Source: Maritimibacter alkaliphilus
Lineage (GTDB): Bacteria > Pseudomonadota > Alphaproteobacteria > Rhodobacterales > Rhodobacteraceae
Reading direction: 5' to 3'
NCBI RefSeq assembly: GCF_019801605.1
Contig: NZ_JAHVIT010000001.1
Coordinates: 1,488,001 to 1,552,000 of the forward strand
Length of the DNA stretch: 64,000 nucleotides
A program made the position numbers and the translations under genes. Position 1 is the stretch's first letter, and each line of letters starts with the position of its first letter. Below, in pieces: positions 15,478 to 23,304 of this stretch. Under the pieces are notes generated by a model, which was not told the origin of the DNA, searched no databases, and saw nothing but the letters and a program-made list of their open reading frames with translations.

Positions 15478-16404
15478 TCAGTGCGTGCCTTCGTAGGCTT
15501 CTTCGCCCTCGCCCAGCGTGTCGCGGTCGAGGTACTTGTTCTCGCTTCCCTGCCCTTCGACGAATTCGCAGAAGGAGCGGTAGAAGAAGGCGATGGCGTG
15601 GATAAAGACCATGGCTGCAAAGGCGCAGAGCAGGATCTTGAACAGGAAGTAGGCCGAGAAACCGTTCGGGCTGAAGCCGATGGTCTCGACGTTCCAGCGC
15701 AGGGCGCGGGCCTTGGCCAGCAGACGATCCAGCTGATCGGAGGCCGAGGGTTTCGGCACGATCAGGTGGCGCCACAGGAAGAACCAGCCATACATCCAGG
15801 TGATCACGGCCACGGGCATCATGAAGATCAGCGAGCCGATCATGTCCACCACCCGCTTGCCGCGGAAGGACAGGCCCGAATAGACGAGGTCGACCCGCAC
15901 GTGGGAGCCCTGCACGAAGGCGTAGGACACGCAGAGCGCCACGACCATCGCGTTGTAGAGCTTCAGCTCTTCCGACCACCAGCTCATGTCGAAGCCGATC
16001 GGCACGCCGAGGCCGAAGACCAGATCGGGCCGCGCGAAGATGCGCTGCACGAAGACGATCAGCACCTGCTGGATCACCATGATCAGGCCGGCCCATGCCA
16101 TGAAGCGCCCCACCGTGTTGGCAAAGCCTTCCAGCACCCGGACCATGCCCCACATGAAGGGACGGTGCACGATGCCCGCGATCGTCAGGATCAGGATGGC
16201 TGTGAAGACGACAAAGAAGAACTCCACCGATCCGCCGTAGTAGACGAAGCGCATGATCGCCTGATTGTCCGACCAGTTCAGCCACAACTGCGGATGTGTG
16301 ACCGCGTAGCCGAAATTGTAGAACGCCATGCCGATGTTCTGGATGAGCCACCAGATGCCGCCCGCGATGGCGCCGATGACGCCCGTGCCGCCCGTTTCTT
16401 CCAT
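15478..16404 (-). CDS. TRAP transporter small permease (DctQ family), extended
   Basis: A 308-residue inner-membrane protein that couples the binding protein to the large permease. Standard DctQ proteins have about 160-200 residues and four membrane helices. Here there is an N-terminal extension with at least three additional hydrophobic segments (about 8-30, 58-80 and 100-115) before the core, where GSHVRVDLVYSGLSFRGKRV is the conserved HVRVD motif of the family. The C-terminus is acidic. It lies between the binding protein gene (116 bases away, with a hairpin) and dctM (13 bases). The parallel enlargement of both permeases suggests they co-evolved as one subtype. Confidence 0.9.
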   Translation of the reverse strand: MEETGGTGVIGAIAGGIWWLIQNIGMAFYNFGYAVTHPQLWLNWSDNQAIMRFVYYGGSVEFFFVVFTAILILTIAGIVHRPFMWGMVRVLEGFANTVGRFMAWAGLIMVIQQVLIVFVQRIFARPDLVFGLGVPIGFDMSWWSEELKLYNAMVVALCVSYAFVQGSHVRVDLVYSGLSFRGKRVVDMIGSLIFMMPVAVITWMYGWFFLWRHLIVPKPSASDQLDRLLAKARALRWNVETIGFSPNGFSAYFLFKILLCAFAAMVFIHAIAFFYRSFCEFVEGQGSENKYLDRDTLGEGEEAYEGTH

Positions 16405-16470
16405 CGTCCCCGCCTTCCCTGACGTGTCAGTCGTGTTGACGCAGCGTCGGGTCCGAGTGCGCCAATTGAA

Positions 16471-16496
16471 GAAGGCCCCGTCACGCCGGGGCCTTC
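16471..16496 (-). terminator. intercistronic hairpin between TRAP binding protein and permease genes
   Basis: GAAGGCCCC and GGGGCCTTC form a 9-base-pair stem with an 8-base loop, followed on the minus strand by TTC. It lies between the dctP stop and dctQ. Such a partial terminator or mRNA-stabilising hairpin would give more binding protein than permease. Confidence 0.65.
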
Positions 16497-16520
16497 GCTG
16501 ATCTCAAGCCTTTCGGCGGA

Positions 16521-17606
16521 TCAAATCCCCAGAACGCGGTTCCGCTGCTTGGCGTAGGCGCCTTCCGAGGTCGAAATCCACGCGGCCGAGGCCTTCAGCC
16601 ACTGCATGTAGCTGTCGTAGCATTCGGCGTAGAGCGGATCGTCCATGGGCTCCTGCACCACTTCGGCCGAAGCCGAACCGAAGGCATCCCAGACGCTGTC
16701 GGGGAATTCCAGAACCTTCACGCCGCCGGACTGCAGGCGCTGCAGGGCCGAACCGTTGTTCGCCATGAAGAGCGACATGGTCCAGTTGTTGCCGGCACGC
16801 GCTGCCTGCTCGACGATCTGCTTCTGGGCTTCGGGCAGGTCCTCGAAGAGGTCGCGGTTGAGCGCCAGCGAGAGGCCGGGGCCGGACTCGTGGAAGCCTG
16901 CGGTGTAGTAGGTCTTGGTGATCTCCTGGAAGCCGGCCTTCTCGTCCGCCCAGGGGCCGATCCACTCGGTCCCGTCGATCGCACCCGAAGACAGCGCCTG
17001 GTAGACTTCGCCGCCGGGCAGATTCTGCACCGATGCGCCGAGTTTGCCCAGCACCTGGCCGCCCTGGCCCGGCATCCGGAACTTCAGGCCCTGGAAGTCT
17101 TCCGGACCCTTGATTTCCTTGTTGAACCAGCCGCCCGACTGCGGGCCGGTGTTGCCGGCCATGAAGGTCTTGAGGCCGAAGATCTCGGAGACCTGGTCCT
17201 GCAGTTCCTGACCGCCGCCATGGTAATACCAGTTGTTCAGTTCCTGGTAGGTCATGCCGAAGGGAATGTTCGAGAAGAACGACAGCGCCGGATGCTGGCC
17301 GAGGAAGTAGTAATCCACGGCGTGGTACATGTCGGCCTGGCCCGAGGACACGGCGTCGAACACCTCGAAGGCGCCCACGAGTTCGCCCGCGGCCTTCAGT
17401 TCGACGGTCAGCTGGCCGTCGGTCATGGCGGTGATGGCGTCGGCGCAGTATTGCGCGCTGTCATGCACCCCGGCGAGGCCACGGCCCCAGGTGGTGACCA
17501 TGGTCAGGGTGCGCTTGCCCTGTGCGTAGGCCGGTGCGGCCAGAGTCGAGGCTGCAGCTGCGCCGCCGCCCAAAGCGGACGTTCTCAGAAAGGAACGACG
17601 ATCCAT
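16521..17606 (-). CDS. TRAP transporter substrate-binding protein (DctP/TakP type)
   Basis: A 361-residue periplasmic solute receptor. The N-terminus MDRRSFLRTSALGGG followed by an Ala-rich stretch and AYAQG is a twin-arginine signal with a cleavage site near residue 29. The mature part (TMVTTWGRGLAGVHDSAQYC onward) resembles the TRAP receptors of the mannitol/2-oxoacid group (TakP-like). The family Arg that binds the substrate carboxylate is likely in GLKFRMPGQGG, and SSGAIDGTEWIGPWADEK forms the dimer/ligand region. The start at 17606 is fixed by the Tat signal and by GGGAGGAG just upstream. The ligand is probably an organic acid but cannot be named. Confidence 0.9.
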   Translation of the reverse strand: MDRRSFLRTSALGGGAAAASTLAAPAYAQGKRTLTMVTTWGRGLAGVHDSAQYCADAITAMTDGQLTVELKAAGELVGAFEVFDAVSSGQADMYHAVDYYFLGQHPALSFFSNIPFGMTYQELNNWYYHGGGQELQDQVSEIFGLKTFMAGNTGPQSGGWFNKEIKGPEDFQGLKFRMPGQGGQVLGKLGASVQNLPGGEVYQALSSGAIDGTEWIGPWADEKAGFQEITKTYYTAGFHESGPGLSLALNRDLFEDLPEAQKQIVEQAARAGNNWTMSLFMANNGSALQRLQSGGVKVLEFPDSVWDAFGSASAEVVQEPMDDPLYAECYDSYMQWLKASAAWISTSEGAYAKQRNRVLGI

Positions 17607-17700
17607 AATTTCTCCTCCCGGTAGGTATTGCCCCCGCTGTGGCGGGTGCGGATCGGTTCGATAGTGGGAGGACACTAGCGAGACATTTGGCACCGGAAAA

Positions 17701-17716
17701 TACCTAGTACTACGTA
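17701..17716. promoter_or_regulatory. candidate response-regulator binding palindrome (TACCTAGTACTACGTA)
   Basis: A 16-base near-perfect palindrome (7 of 8 positions paired) sits in the 222-base gap between the divergent TRAP operon and the two-component genes, 95 bases before dctP and 113 before the kinase. NarL/LuxR-type regulators bind short palindromes of this size. Inference: it is the site of the adjacent regulator. Confidence 0.5.
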
Positions 17717-17828
17717 GCGGCGAAACTTTCGGGCAGTTTCCCTTGCGAAAGGGATCGCTTTCTTGCCGGCGAAGAGCCGCCTATACACTGGCTTCGCGGC
17801 TTGGGCTAAGCTGCCCGTCGAATCACTC

Positions 17829-19259
17829 ATGGCGCGCTTCTTCACCCTCCGACGGCTCAGCTATGGCCAGAAACTCTTCCTTCTGGCGACGCTTCCGCTG
17901 ATCCTTGCCGTCTCGGCCATTGCGCTGATGGTGGCCCAGCAGTCGCGCGCGCTTGCCGAACGCGAGATCGCCACGCTGGAACAGCGCCTGCTGGACGCCA
18001 AGAAGCAGGAACTGCGCAACTACGTCACCCAGGCGCGCAACGGCTTCTACGCCACCTACAATTCCGCGCCCTACAATTCCGAGGAGGCGCAGACCAAGGT
18101 GCTGCAGATCCTCGCCGCCATGATCTACGGCGACGAGGGGTTCTTCTTCGTCTACACCTTCGACGGCACCAACCTCGTCTCGCCGCGCCAGACCGACATG
18201 ATCAACCAGACCTGGTGGGACCTGACCGACAGCGAGGGCACCCCGGTGGTGCAGGAGTTCATCGAGACCGCGCGTCAGGGTGGTGGCTGGGTCGAGCACC
18301 TCTGGCCCAAGCCCTCCACCGGCGAGGAGGAGCGGATGCTGACCTACGTGACCTCCCTGCCCCAGTGGCAATGGGCGATCGGCACCGGGGTCTTCATCGA
18401 CGACGTGCTCGACACCGTCGCCGCCTCGCAGACCGAGATGCGCCAGCGGGTGCGGCGCACCTTCCTCTACATCGGGGCGATCACGCTGATCGCGCTGATG
18501 GGGGTCTTTGCCTCGGGCATGGTGATCAACATCCGCGAGCGGCGTCTGGCGGATGCCAAGCTCAAGCGCCTCACCCAGCGGGTCTTCGACGCGCAGGAGG
18601 AGGAGCGCGGCCGCGTGGCGCGCGAATTGCACGACGGGATCAGCCAGCTGCTGGTGGGCGTGCGCTATGCCCTCGACGCGGCCAAACGCCGGATGGCGGC
18701 GGGCGATCCCCGCGCGGGTGAGACGCTGGACAAGGGCATGCAGAGCCTCGGCGATGCCATCCAGGAGGTCCGCCGGATCAGCCGCGACCTGCGACCGGGC
18801 GCGCTCGACGATCTGGGCCTCGGGCCCGCGATCAAGACGCTGGTCGAGGATTTCGGCAGCAGAACCGGGATCCAGACGGCCTTTTCCACCGTGGTCTTCC
18901 GCAATCGTCTGGACAAGGACAGCAAGATCGCGCTCTACCGCATCGCGCAGGAGGCGCTCACCAATATCGAGCGCCATTCGGGCGCGACGAAGATCGAGGT
19001 GGACGTGCGCGGCACCCGCACCGGGGCACGGCTGCACATCGCGGACAACGGCCACGGCCTGTCCGCCGAGGTGCGCGAGGGACGGTCCACCGGGCTTGGC
19101 CTGCGCAACATGCAGGAACGGGTGGAGCAGCTCGACGGGACGCTCGACATCCGCTCCGGCCCGAAGGGCACCGAGATCACGGCCTTCGTGCCACTCTCGC
19201 ACCTGCTGGAGCCGAACCGCGACGAAGCGCGGCAGGACAAGGGGAAGGACAGCACATGA
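17829..19259 (+). CDS. NarL-type sensor histidine kinase with periplasmic Cache domain
   Basis: A 476-residue membrane sensor. TM1 is about 17-36. The periplasmic part (about 37-210) is Cache-like, with GDEGFFFVYTFDGTNLVSPR near 101-120 and a WAIGTGVFIDDV ending near 193. TM2 is about 212-232. The cytosolic part has a HisKA_3 helix with the phospho-accepting His268 in RVARELHDG, and an HATPase with ALYRIAQEALTNIERHSGA, ADNGHG and GLGLRNM. Cache domains often bind small carboxylates, so it may sense the solute of the divergent TRAP system. The start chosen is the ATG at 17829; a TTG at 17763 in the same frame is an alternative. The stop overlaps the regulator gene by 4 bases. Confidence 0.9.
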   Translation: MARFFTLRRLSYGQKLFLLATLPLILAVSAIALMVAQQSRALAEREIATLEQRLLDAKKQELRNYVTQARNGFYATYNSAPYNSEEAQTKVLQILAAMIYGDEGFFFVYTFDGTNLVSPRQTDMINQTWWDLTDSEGTPVVQEFIETARQGGGWVEHLWPKPSTGEEERMLTYVTSLPQWQWAIGTGVFIDDVLDTVAASQTEMRQRVRRTFLYIGAITLIALMGVFASGMVINIRERRLADAKLKRLTQRVFDAQEEERGRVARELHDGISQLLVGVRYALDAAKRRMAAGDPRAGETLDKGMQSLGDAIQEVRRISRDLRPGALDDLGLGPAIKTLVEDFGSRTGIQTAFSTVVFRNRLDKDSKIALYRIAQEALTNIERHSGATKIEVDVRGTRTGARLHIADNGHGLSAEVREGRSTGLGLRNMQERVEQLDGTLDIRSGPKGTEITAFVPLSHLLEPNRDEARQDKGKDST

Positions 19260-19900
19260 CCCAGAGCAAGACCCGCGTCGTCATCGTCGACGATCACCCG
19301 CTGGTGGCCGAGGGCATCGTCTCGATCCTCGAAAGCTACGATGACATCGAGGTGGTGGCCGCGCTCTCAAGCGGGCGGCAGATCGTCGACCAGGTGGAGG
19401 ACCTGGCCCCCGACGTGGTGCTGCTCGATCTCAACATGCCCGAGGTCTCGGGGCTGAACGCCTGCGAGATCGTCCTCGAGAAGCGCCCCGAGACGAAGGT
19501 CCTCGTGCTCTCCATGCACGACAGCCCGGAGTATATCACCTCCGCGCTCGAACATGGCGCGGCGGGCTACGTGCTGAAGGACGTGCCCACCGAGGAGATC
19601 AAGCAGGCCATCGACGCGGTGATGCGCGGCGAGCGCTACCTCTGCACCGGCGCCAAGGTCGGGCTGGCGCCGAAGGAGGGCACGCGCGAGCAGCTCACCA
19701 ACCGCGAGCAGTCGATCCTGCTGCTGCTGGCACAGGGCCAGTCCAACAAGGAGGTGGCCCTCGCGCTCGACATTTCGGTCCGCACGGTCGAGACGCACCG
19801 CAAGAACATCAAGCGCAAGCTCGGCATCTCCTCCACCGCCGGGCTGACCCGCTACGCGCTGGAACACGGGGTATTGCAGGGCACCGGCCGCGTCTTCTGA
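19256..19900 (+). CDS. NarL/FixJ family response regulator
   Basis: A 214-residue transcription regulator. The receiver domain (1-120) has the acidic pair Asp12/Asp13, the phospho-accepting Asp58 in VVLLDLNMPEVSG, and Lys109 in VLKD. The C-terminal LuxR-type helix-turn-helix (about 145-205) reads LTNREQSILLLLAQGQSNKE and then SVRTVETHRKNIKRKLG. It overlaps the kinase gene by ATGA, so the two are co-translated partners. The target is probably the divergent TRAP promoter with its palindrome at 17701. Confidence 0.93.
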   Translation: MTQSKTRVVIVDDHPLVAEGIVSILESYDDIEVVAALSSGRQIVDQVEDLAPDVVLLDLNMPEVSGLNACEIVLEKRPETKVLVLSMHDSPEYITSALEHGAAGYVLKDVPTEEIKQAIDAVMRGERYLCTGAKVGLAPKEGTREQLTNREQSILLLLAQGQSNKEVALALDISVRTVETHRKNIKRKLGISSTAGLTRYALEHGVLQGTGRVF

Positions 19901-20137
19901 GGCGCCCCGCCCCGGCCACTCCGCCCCGGCCAACCTGGCCGCCCGACCGGGTCCACCCGCCCGGGACCGCCTGCGAAACGCCCGCCACCGGTCCCGGTTG
20001 CCCACCGGGCGCCCGCTGTGCGCCGCGCCGCCATGCTCTGCGCGCCACAGGCGGAATTTTCTCGCTCATTCACGTATTTGCCATTCGCCCGGCCCCGCCC
20101 GATCCCCTACCGAGTCAGGGAACAGCAGGAGGGCCCG

Positions 20138-20944
20138 ATGCCGAATCGCGACCGCAAGACCTACACCGACGCGAACCGCGCCGCCTGGGAGGCCTCGGCG
20201 CACCTGCATGGCGCCGGCGAGGAGTGGGAAGCCCTGCTCGCCTCCGCCAGCCTGCCCGGCTTCTCCACCTTCGATCCCTGCCTGACCGCGACGCTCCAGC
20301 AGATCGGCCTCTCGGGCAAGAGCGCCGTGCAGATCGGCTGCAACAACGCCCGCGAACTGCTCTCGCTGGCGGCCTTCGGGGCGGAGCCCGCGCTCGGCAT
20401 CGACCAGTCCGCCGCCTTCCTCGCACAGGGCGCACAGCTTGCCGCCGCCGCCGGCCTCGCGCCGCTGCTGCTCGAGGCCGACATCTACACCCTGCCCGAG
20501 GGAGACCTCGGCCAGCATGACCTCGCCCTGATCACCATCGGCGTGCTGAACTGGATGCCCGACCTGCCCGGTTTCTTCGCTGCCGTGGCGGGCCTCATGG
20601 CCCCCGGCGCCCATCTCGTGATCTACGAGACCCATCCCTTCCTCGAGTTGTTCGATCCCGCCAGCGAGACGCCGCACACCCCGGCCTTCAACTACTTCAC
20701 CTCCGCCCCCCAGAAGGTGACCGACGCCATCGCCTACGACGGGCAGGACCACGGCACCGGCGAGACCGGCTACTGGTTCCTCCACACGATGGGCGCGATC
20801 CTCACCGCCATGGCCGGCGCGGGCCTGCGCCTCGAAACCCTGACGGAACATCCCCATTCCAACCGCGAGCCGGCGTATGACCTCTACGAGGGCCGCGCCG
20901 CGCAGATCCCGATGAGCTACACCCTCGTCGCCCGCAAGGGCTGA
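20138..20944 (+). CDS. class I SAM-dependent methyltransferase
   Basis: A 268-residue protein with a Rossmann-type SAM-binding fold. SAVQIGCNNARELLSLAAFG replaces the usual hxhGxGxG loop with IGCNNA, a variant seen in a subgroup of small-molecule methyltransferases. ALGIDQSAAFL follows with the acidic ribose contact, then LLEADIYTLP and ALITIGVLNWMPDLPGFF. The start ATG at 20138 is chosen for its good AGGAGG site. A 40-codon longer frame has no plausible sequence. The acceptor is unknown. It is not clearly linked to its neighbours. Confidence 0.85.
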   Translation: MPNRDRKTYTDANRAAWEASAHLHGAGEEWEALLASASLPGFSTFDPCLTATLQQIGLSGKSAVQIGCNNARELLSLAAFGAEPALGIDQSAAFLAQGAQLAAAAGLAPLLLEADIYTLPEGDLGQHDLALITIGVLNWMPDLPGFFAAVAGLMAPGAHLVIYETHPFLELFDPASETPHTPAFNYFTSAPQKVTDAIAYDGQDHGTGETGYWFLHTMGAILTAMAGAGLRLETLTEHPHSNREPAYDLYEGRAAQIPMSYTLVARKG

Positions 20945-20948
20945 CCCG

Positions 20949-21150
20949 CTTCATCTTTCCCCAAATACCTCCGGGGGGAATTGCGCGGCGCAGCCGCGCA
21001 AGGGGGGCAGCGCCCCCACGGAATTTTCAAAAATTCCGGTCCGGAAAATTCGAATTTTCCGGAACTCCCGCTCTCTCGGCCCCCGACCCCTCTGCCCCGC
21101 GCCGAAAATTCTTCGAAGAATTTTCCCAAGAATTTTCGAAAATTCTTGGC
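20949..21150 (+). repeat. intergenic 3' element, copy B
   Basis: It begins 5 bases after the methyltransferase stop with CTTCATCTTTCC and AAATACCTCC. Hairpin 1 is TTGCGCGGC/GCCGCGCAA with loop GCA (20981-21001). Hairpin 2 is GGGGGC/GCCCCC (21003-21017). AT palindromes follow: GGAATTTT/AAAATTCC (21020-21037), a perfect 22-base palindrome with half-site CCGGAAAATTC (21041-21062), and nested AAAATTCTT/AAGAATTTT units to 21147. Same orientation as the upstream gene. Confidence 0.75.
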
Positions 21151-21263
21151 CACCCACCGGAAAACACCCCGAGTTTTTCCGAAAACGTCGACGAACCACG
21201 GATCAACGCAACTTTCGCAAAGAATTTTTTCGCCGCAGGACAGAAATTTCCACCCAAAGGCGG

Positions 21264-21292
21264 TTGACGCCCCGTTCGCCCGCTTCTAATGT
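21264..21292 (+). promoter_or_regulatory. promoter of the ilvB leader transcript
   Basis: TTGACG (21264-21269), a 17-base spacer and TAATGT (21287-21292) form a strong sigma-70-type promoter. Transcription would begin near 21299, about 18 bases before the leader peptide start. Confidence 0.7.
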
Positions 21293-21316
21293 CCGCCCCG
21301 AATGAGGAGTCCCCCA

Positions 21317-21364
21317 ATGACCGCACTAGTCATTATCGTAGGAGTTTGGCGCATGGGCCGGTAA
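21317..21364 (+). CDS. ilvB leader peptide (attenuator)
   Basis: A 15-residue peptide, MTALVIIVGVWRMGR, preceded by GAGGAG. Six of residues 4-10 are Leu, Val or Ile, the end products of the pathway that starts at ilvB. Ribosome stalling on these codons when charged tRNAs are scarce would leave GGCGCATGGG (21348-21357) free to pair with CCCATGCGCC (21387-21396). That pairing overlaps the first bases of the terminator hairpin at 21394 and so permits read-through. Translation to the TAA covers the first arm and lets the terminator form. This is the classical design of amino-acid attenuation. Confidence 0.9.
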   Translation: MTALVIIVGVWRMGR

Positions 21365-21396
21365 GACCGGTTGTCCCATTTGGTACCCCATGCGCC
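21348..21396 (+). promoter_or_regulatory. anti-terminator stem of the ilvB attenuator
   Basis: GGCGCATGGG (21348-21357) and CCCATGCGCC (21387-21396) form a perfect 10-base-pair stem that cannot coexist with the terminator at 21394-21421. The first arm lies in the last codons of the leader peptide. A small internal hairpin (CCGGT/ACCGG) sits in the loop. Confidence 0.75.
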
Positions 21397-21421
21397 CCCG
21401 GATCACCTCCGGGGGCTTTTT
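21394..21421 (+). terminator. attenuator terminator before ilvB
   Basis: GCCCCCGG and CCGGGGGC arms with a short loop, followed by TTTTTC, 30 bases after the leader peptide stop and 63 before ilvB. Confidence 0.88.
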
Positions 21422-21483
21422 CATTCCCGAAACAGAAGTTCACGAGAAGCGCCCGACACGGGGCAGTGAGACGGAGAGAAGCG

Positions 21484-23238
21484 ATGACACGGCAGATGAC
21501 CGGCGCGAAAATGGTGGTTCAGGCCCTCAAGGATCAGGGCGTGGACACGGTATTCGGCTATCCCGGCGGCGCCGTCCTGCCGATCTATGACGAGATCTTC
21601 CAGCAGAACGGCATCAAGCACATCCTCGTCCGCCACGAGCAGGGCGCGGTCCATGCCGCCGAAGGCTATGCCCGCTCCACCGGCAAGCCGGGCGTCGTGC
21701 TCGTCACCTCGGGCCCGGGCGCGACCAACGCGGTCACCGGCCTGGCCGACGCGCTGCTCGACTCGATCCCGATCGTCGTCATGAGCGGCCAGGTCCCCAC
21801 CTTCCTGATCGGTTCGGACGCGTTCCAGGAGGCCGATACCGTCGGCATCACCCGCCCCTGCACCAAGCACAACTGGCTGGTGAAGGAGACGGACGACCTG
21901 CCGCGGATCATGCACCATGCCTTCCATGTCGCCACCACCGGCCGCCCCGGCCCGGTGCTCATCGACATCCCCAAGGACGTGCAGTTCGCCACCGGCGACT
22001 ACGTCGCGCCGCCGAAACCCTCCACCTATCGCTACAACCCGCAGGTCAAGGGCGACATGGAGGAGATCACGGAACTGGTGGCCGCGCTCGAAGTGGCCAA
22101 GAAGCCGATCTTCTACACCGGCGGCGGCGTCATCAACTCCGGCCCCGCGGCCAGCCAGCTGCTGCGCGAACTGGTCGACGCCACCGGCGCGCCGATCACC
22201 TCGACGCTCATGGGCCTTGGCGCCTACCCCGCCTCGGGCAAGTCGTGGCTGGGGATGCTCGGCATGCACGGTCTCTACGAGGCCAACATGGCGATGCATG
22301 ACTGCGACCTGATGATCTGCGTCGGCGCCCGCTTCGACGACCGGATCACCGGCCGCATCGACGCCTTCAGCCCGAACTCGCTGAAGGCGCATATCGACAT
22401 CGATCCCTCGTCGATCAACAAGGTGATCCACGTCGACATGCCGATCGTCGGCGACGTGGCCCATGTGCTCGAGGATATCCTCAAGGTCTGGAAGGCCCGC
22501 GGCCGCAAGACCAACCGCGAGGCGCTCGCCAAGTGGTGGAAGAAGATCGACGAGTGGAAGGCCGTCGAGTGCCTGAACTTCAAGAACTCCGACACCGTCA
22601 TCAAACCGCAGTACGCGCTGCAGCGGCTCGAGGCGCTCACCAAGGGCCATGACCGCTACTTCACCACCGAGGTCGGCCAGCACCAGATGTGGGCCGCGCA
22701 GTACCTCACCTTCGAGGAGCCGAACCGCTGGATGACCTCCGGGGGCCTCGGCACCATGGGCTATGGCGTTCCGGCCTCGGTCGGCGTGCAGCAGGCGCAT
22801 CCCGAAAGCCTCGTGATCAACGTGGCGGGCGAAGCCTCGTGGCTGATGAACATGCAGGAGATGGGCACCGCGGTGCAGTTCCGCCTGCCGGTGAAGCAGT
22901 TCATCCTGAACAACGAACGTCTGGGCATGGTGCGCCAGTGGCAGCAGCTGCTGCATGGCGAGCGCTACAGCCAGTCCTGGTCCGAGGCGCTGCCCGATTT
23001 CGTGAAGCTCGCCGAGGCCTTCGGCGCCAAGGGGATCATGGTCTCCGATCCCAAGGACCTCGACGATGCGATCATGGAGATGATCAACTACGACGGTCCG
23101 GTGATCTTCGACTGCCTCGTCGAGAAGCACGAGAACTGCTTCCCGATGATCCCCAGCGGCAAGGCCCACAACGAGATGCTCATGGGCGATGCGGCGGCCA
23201 CCAATGCCATCACCGGCGGCGGGGCAGCGCTCGTCTGA
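21484..23238 (+). CDS. ilvB: acetolactate synthase large (catalytic) subunit
   Basis: A 584-residue ThDP enzyme that joins two pyruvates to acetolactate, or pyruvate and 2-oxobutyrate to acetohydroxybutyrate, the first committed step to Val, Leu and Ile. The N-terminal domain has GYPGGAVLPIYDEI and the catalytic Glu52 in RHEQGAVHAAEGYAR. The FAD domain has VGARFDDRITG. The C-terminal ThDP site has AGEASWLMNMQE (about 448-459) ending at an ILNN stretch. The usual metal-binding GDGS is GEAS here, so the metal ligand Asp is Glu. The start is the ATG at 21484 after GGAGAGAAGCG. Expression is controlled by the attenuator. The regulatory subunit ilvN is not adjacent: an opposite-strand gene intervenes. 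Confidence 0.96.
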   Translation: MTRQMTGAKMVVQALKDQGVDTVFGYPGGAVLPIYDEIFQQNGIKHILVRHEQGAVHAAEGYARSTGKPGVVLVTSGPGATNAVTGLADALLDSIPIVVMSGQVPTFLIGSDAFQEADTVGITRPCTKHNWLVKETDDLPRIMHHAFHVATTGRPGPVLIDIPKDVQFATGDYVAPPKPSTYRYNPQVKGDMEEITELVAALEVAKKPIFYTGGGVINSGPAASQLLRELVDATGAPITSTLMGLGAYPASGKSWLGMLGMHGLYEANMAMHDCDLMICVGARFDDRITGRIDAFSPNSLKAHIDIDPSSINKVIHVDMPIVGDVAHVLEDILKVWKARGRKTNREALAKWWKKIDEWKAVECLNFKNSDTVIKPQYALQRLEALTKGHDRYFTTEVGQHQMWAAQYLTFEEPNRWMTSGGLGTMGYGVPASVGVQQAHPESLVINVAGEASWLMNMQEMGTAVQFRLPVKQFILNNERLGMVRQWQQLLHGERYSQSWSEALPDFVKLAEAFGAKGIMVSDPKDLDDAIMEMINYDGPVIFDCLVEKHENCFPMIPSGKAHNEMLMGDAAATNAITGGGAALV

Positions 23239-23304
23239 TCAGGTCTGACCGAGGCCGGGCGGCCCCTGCCGCCGCCCGCCCCCGGCTGGAGGATGTGACC
23301 CGTG

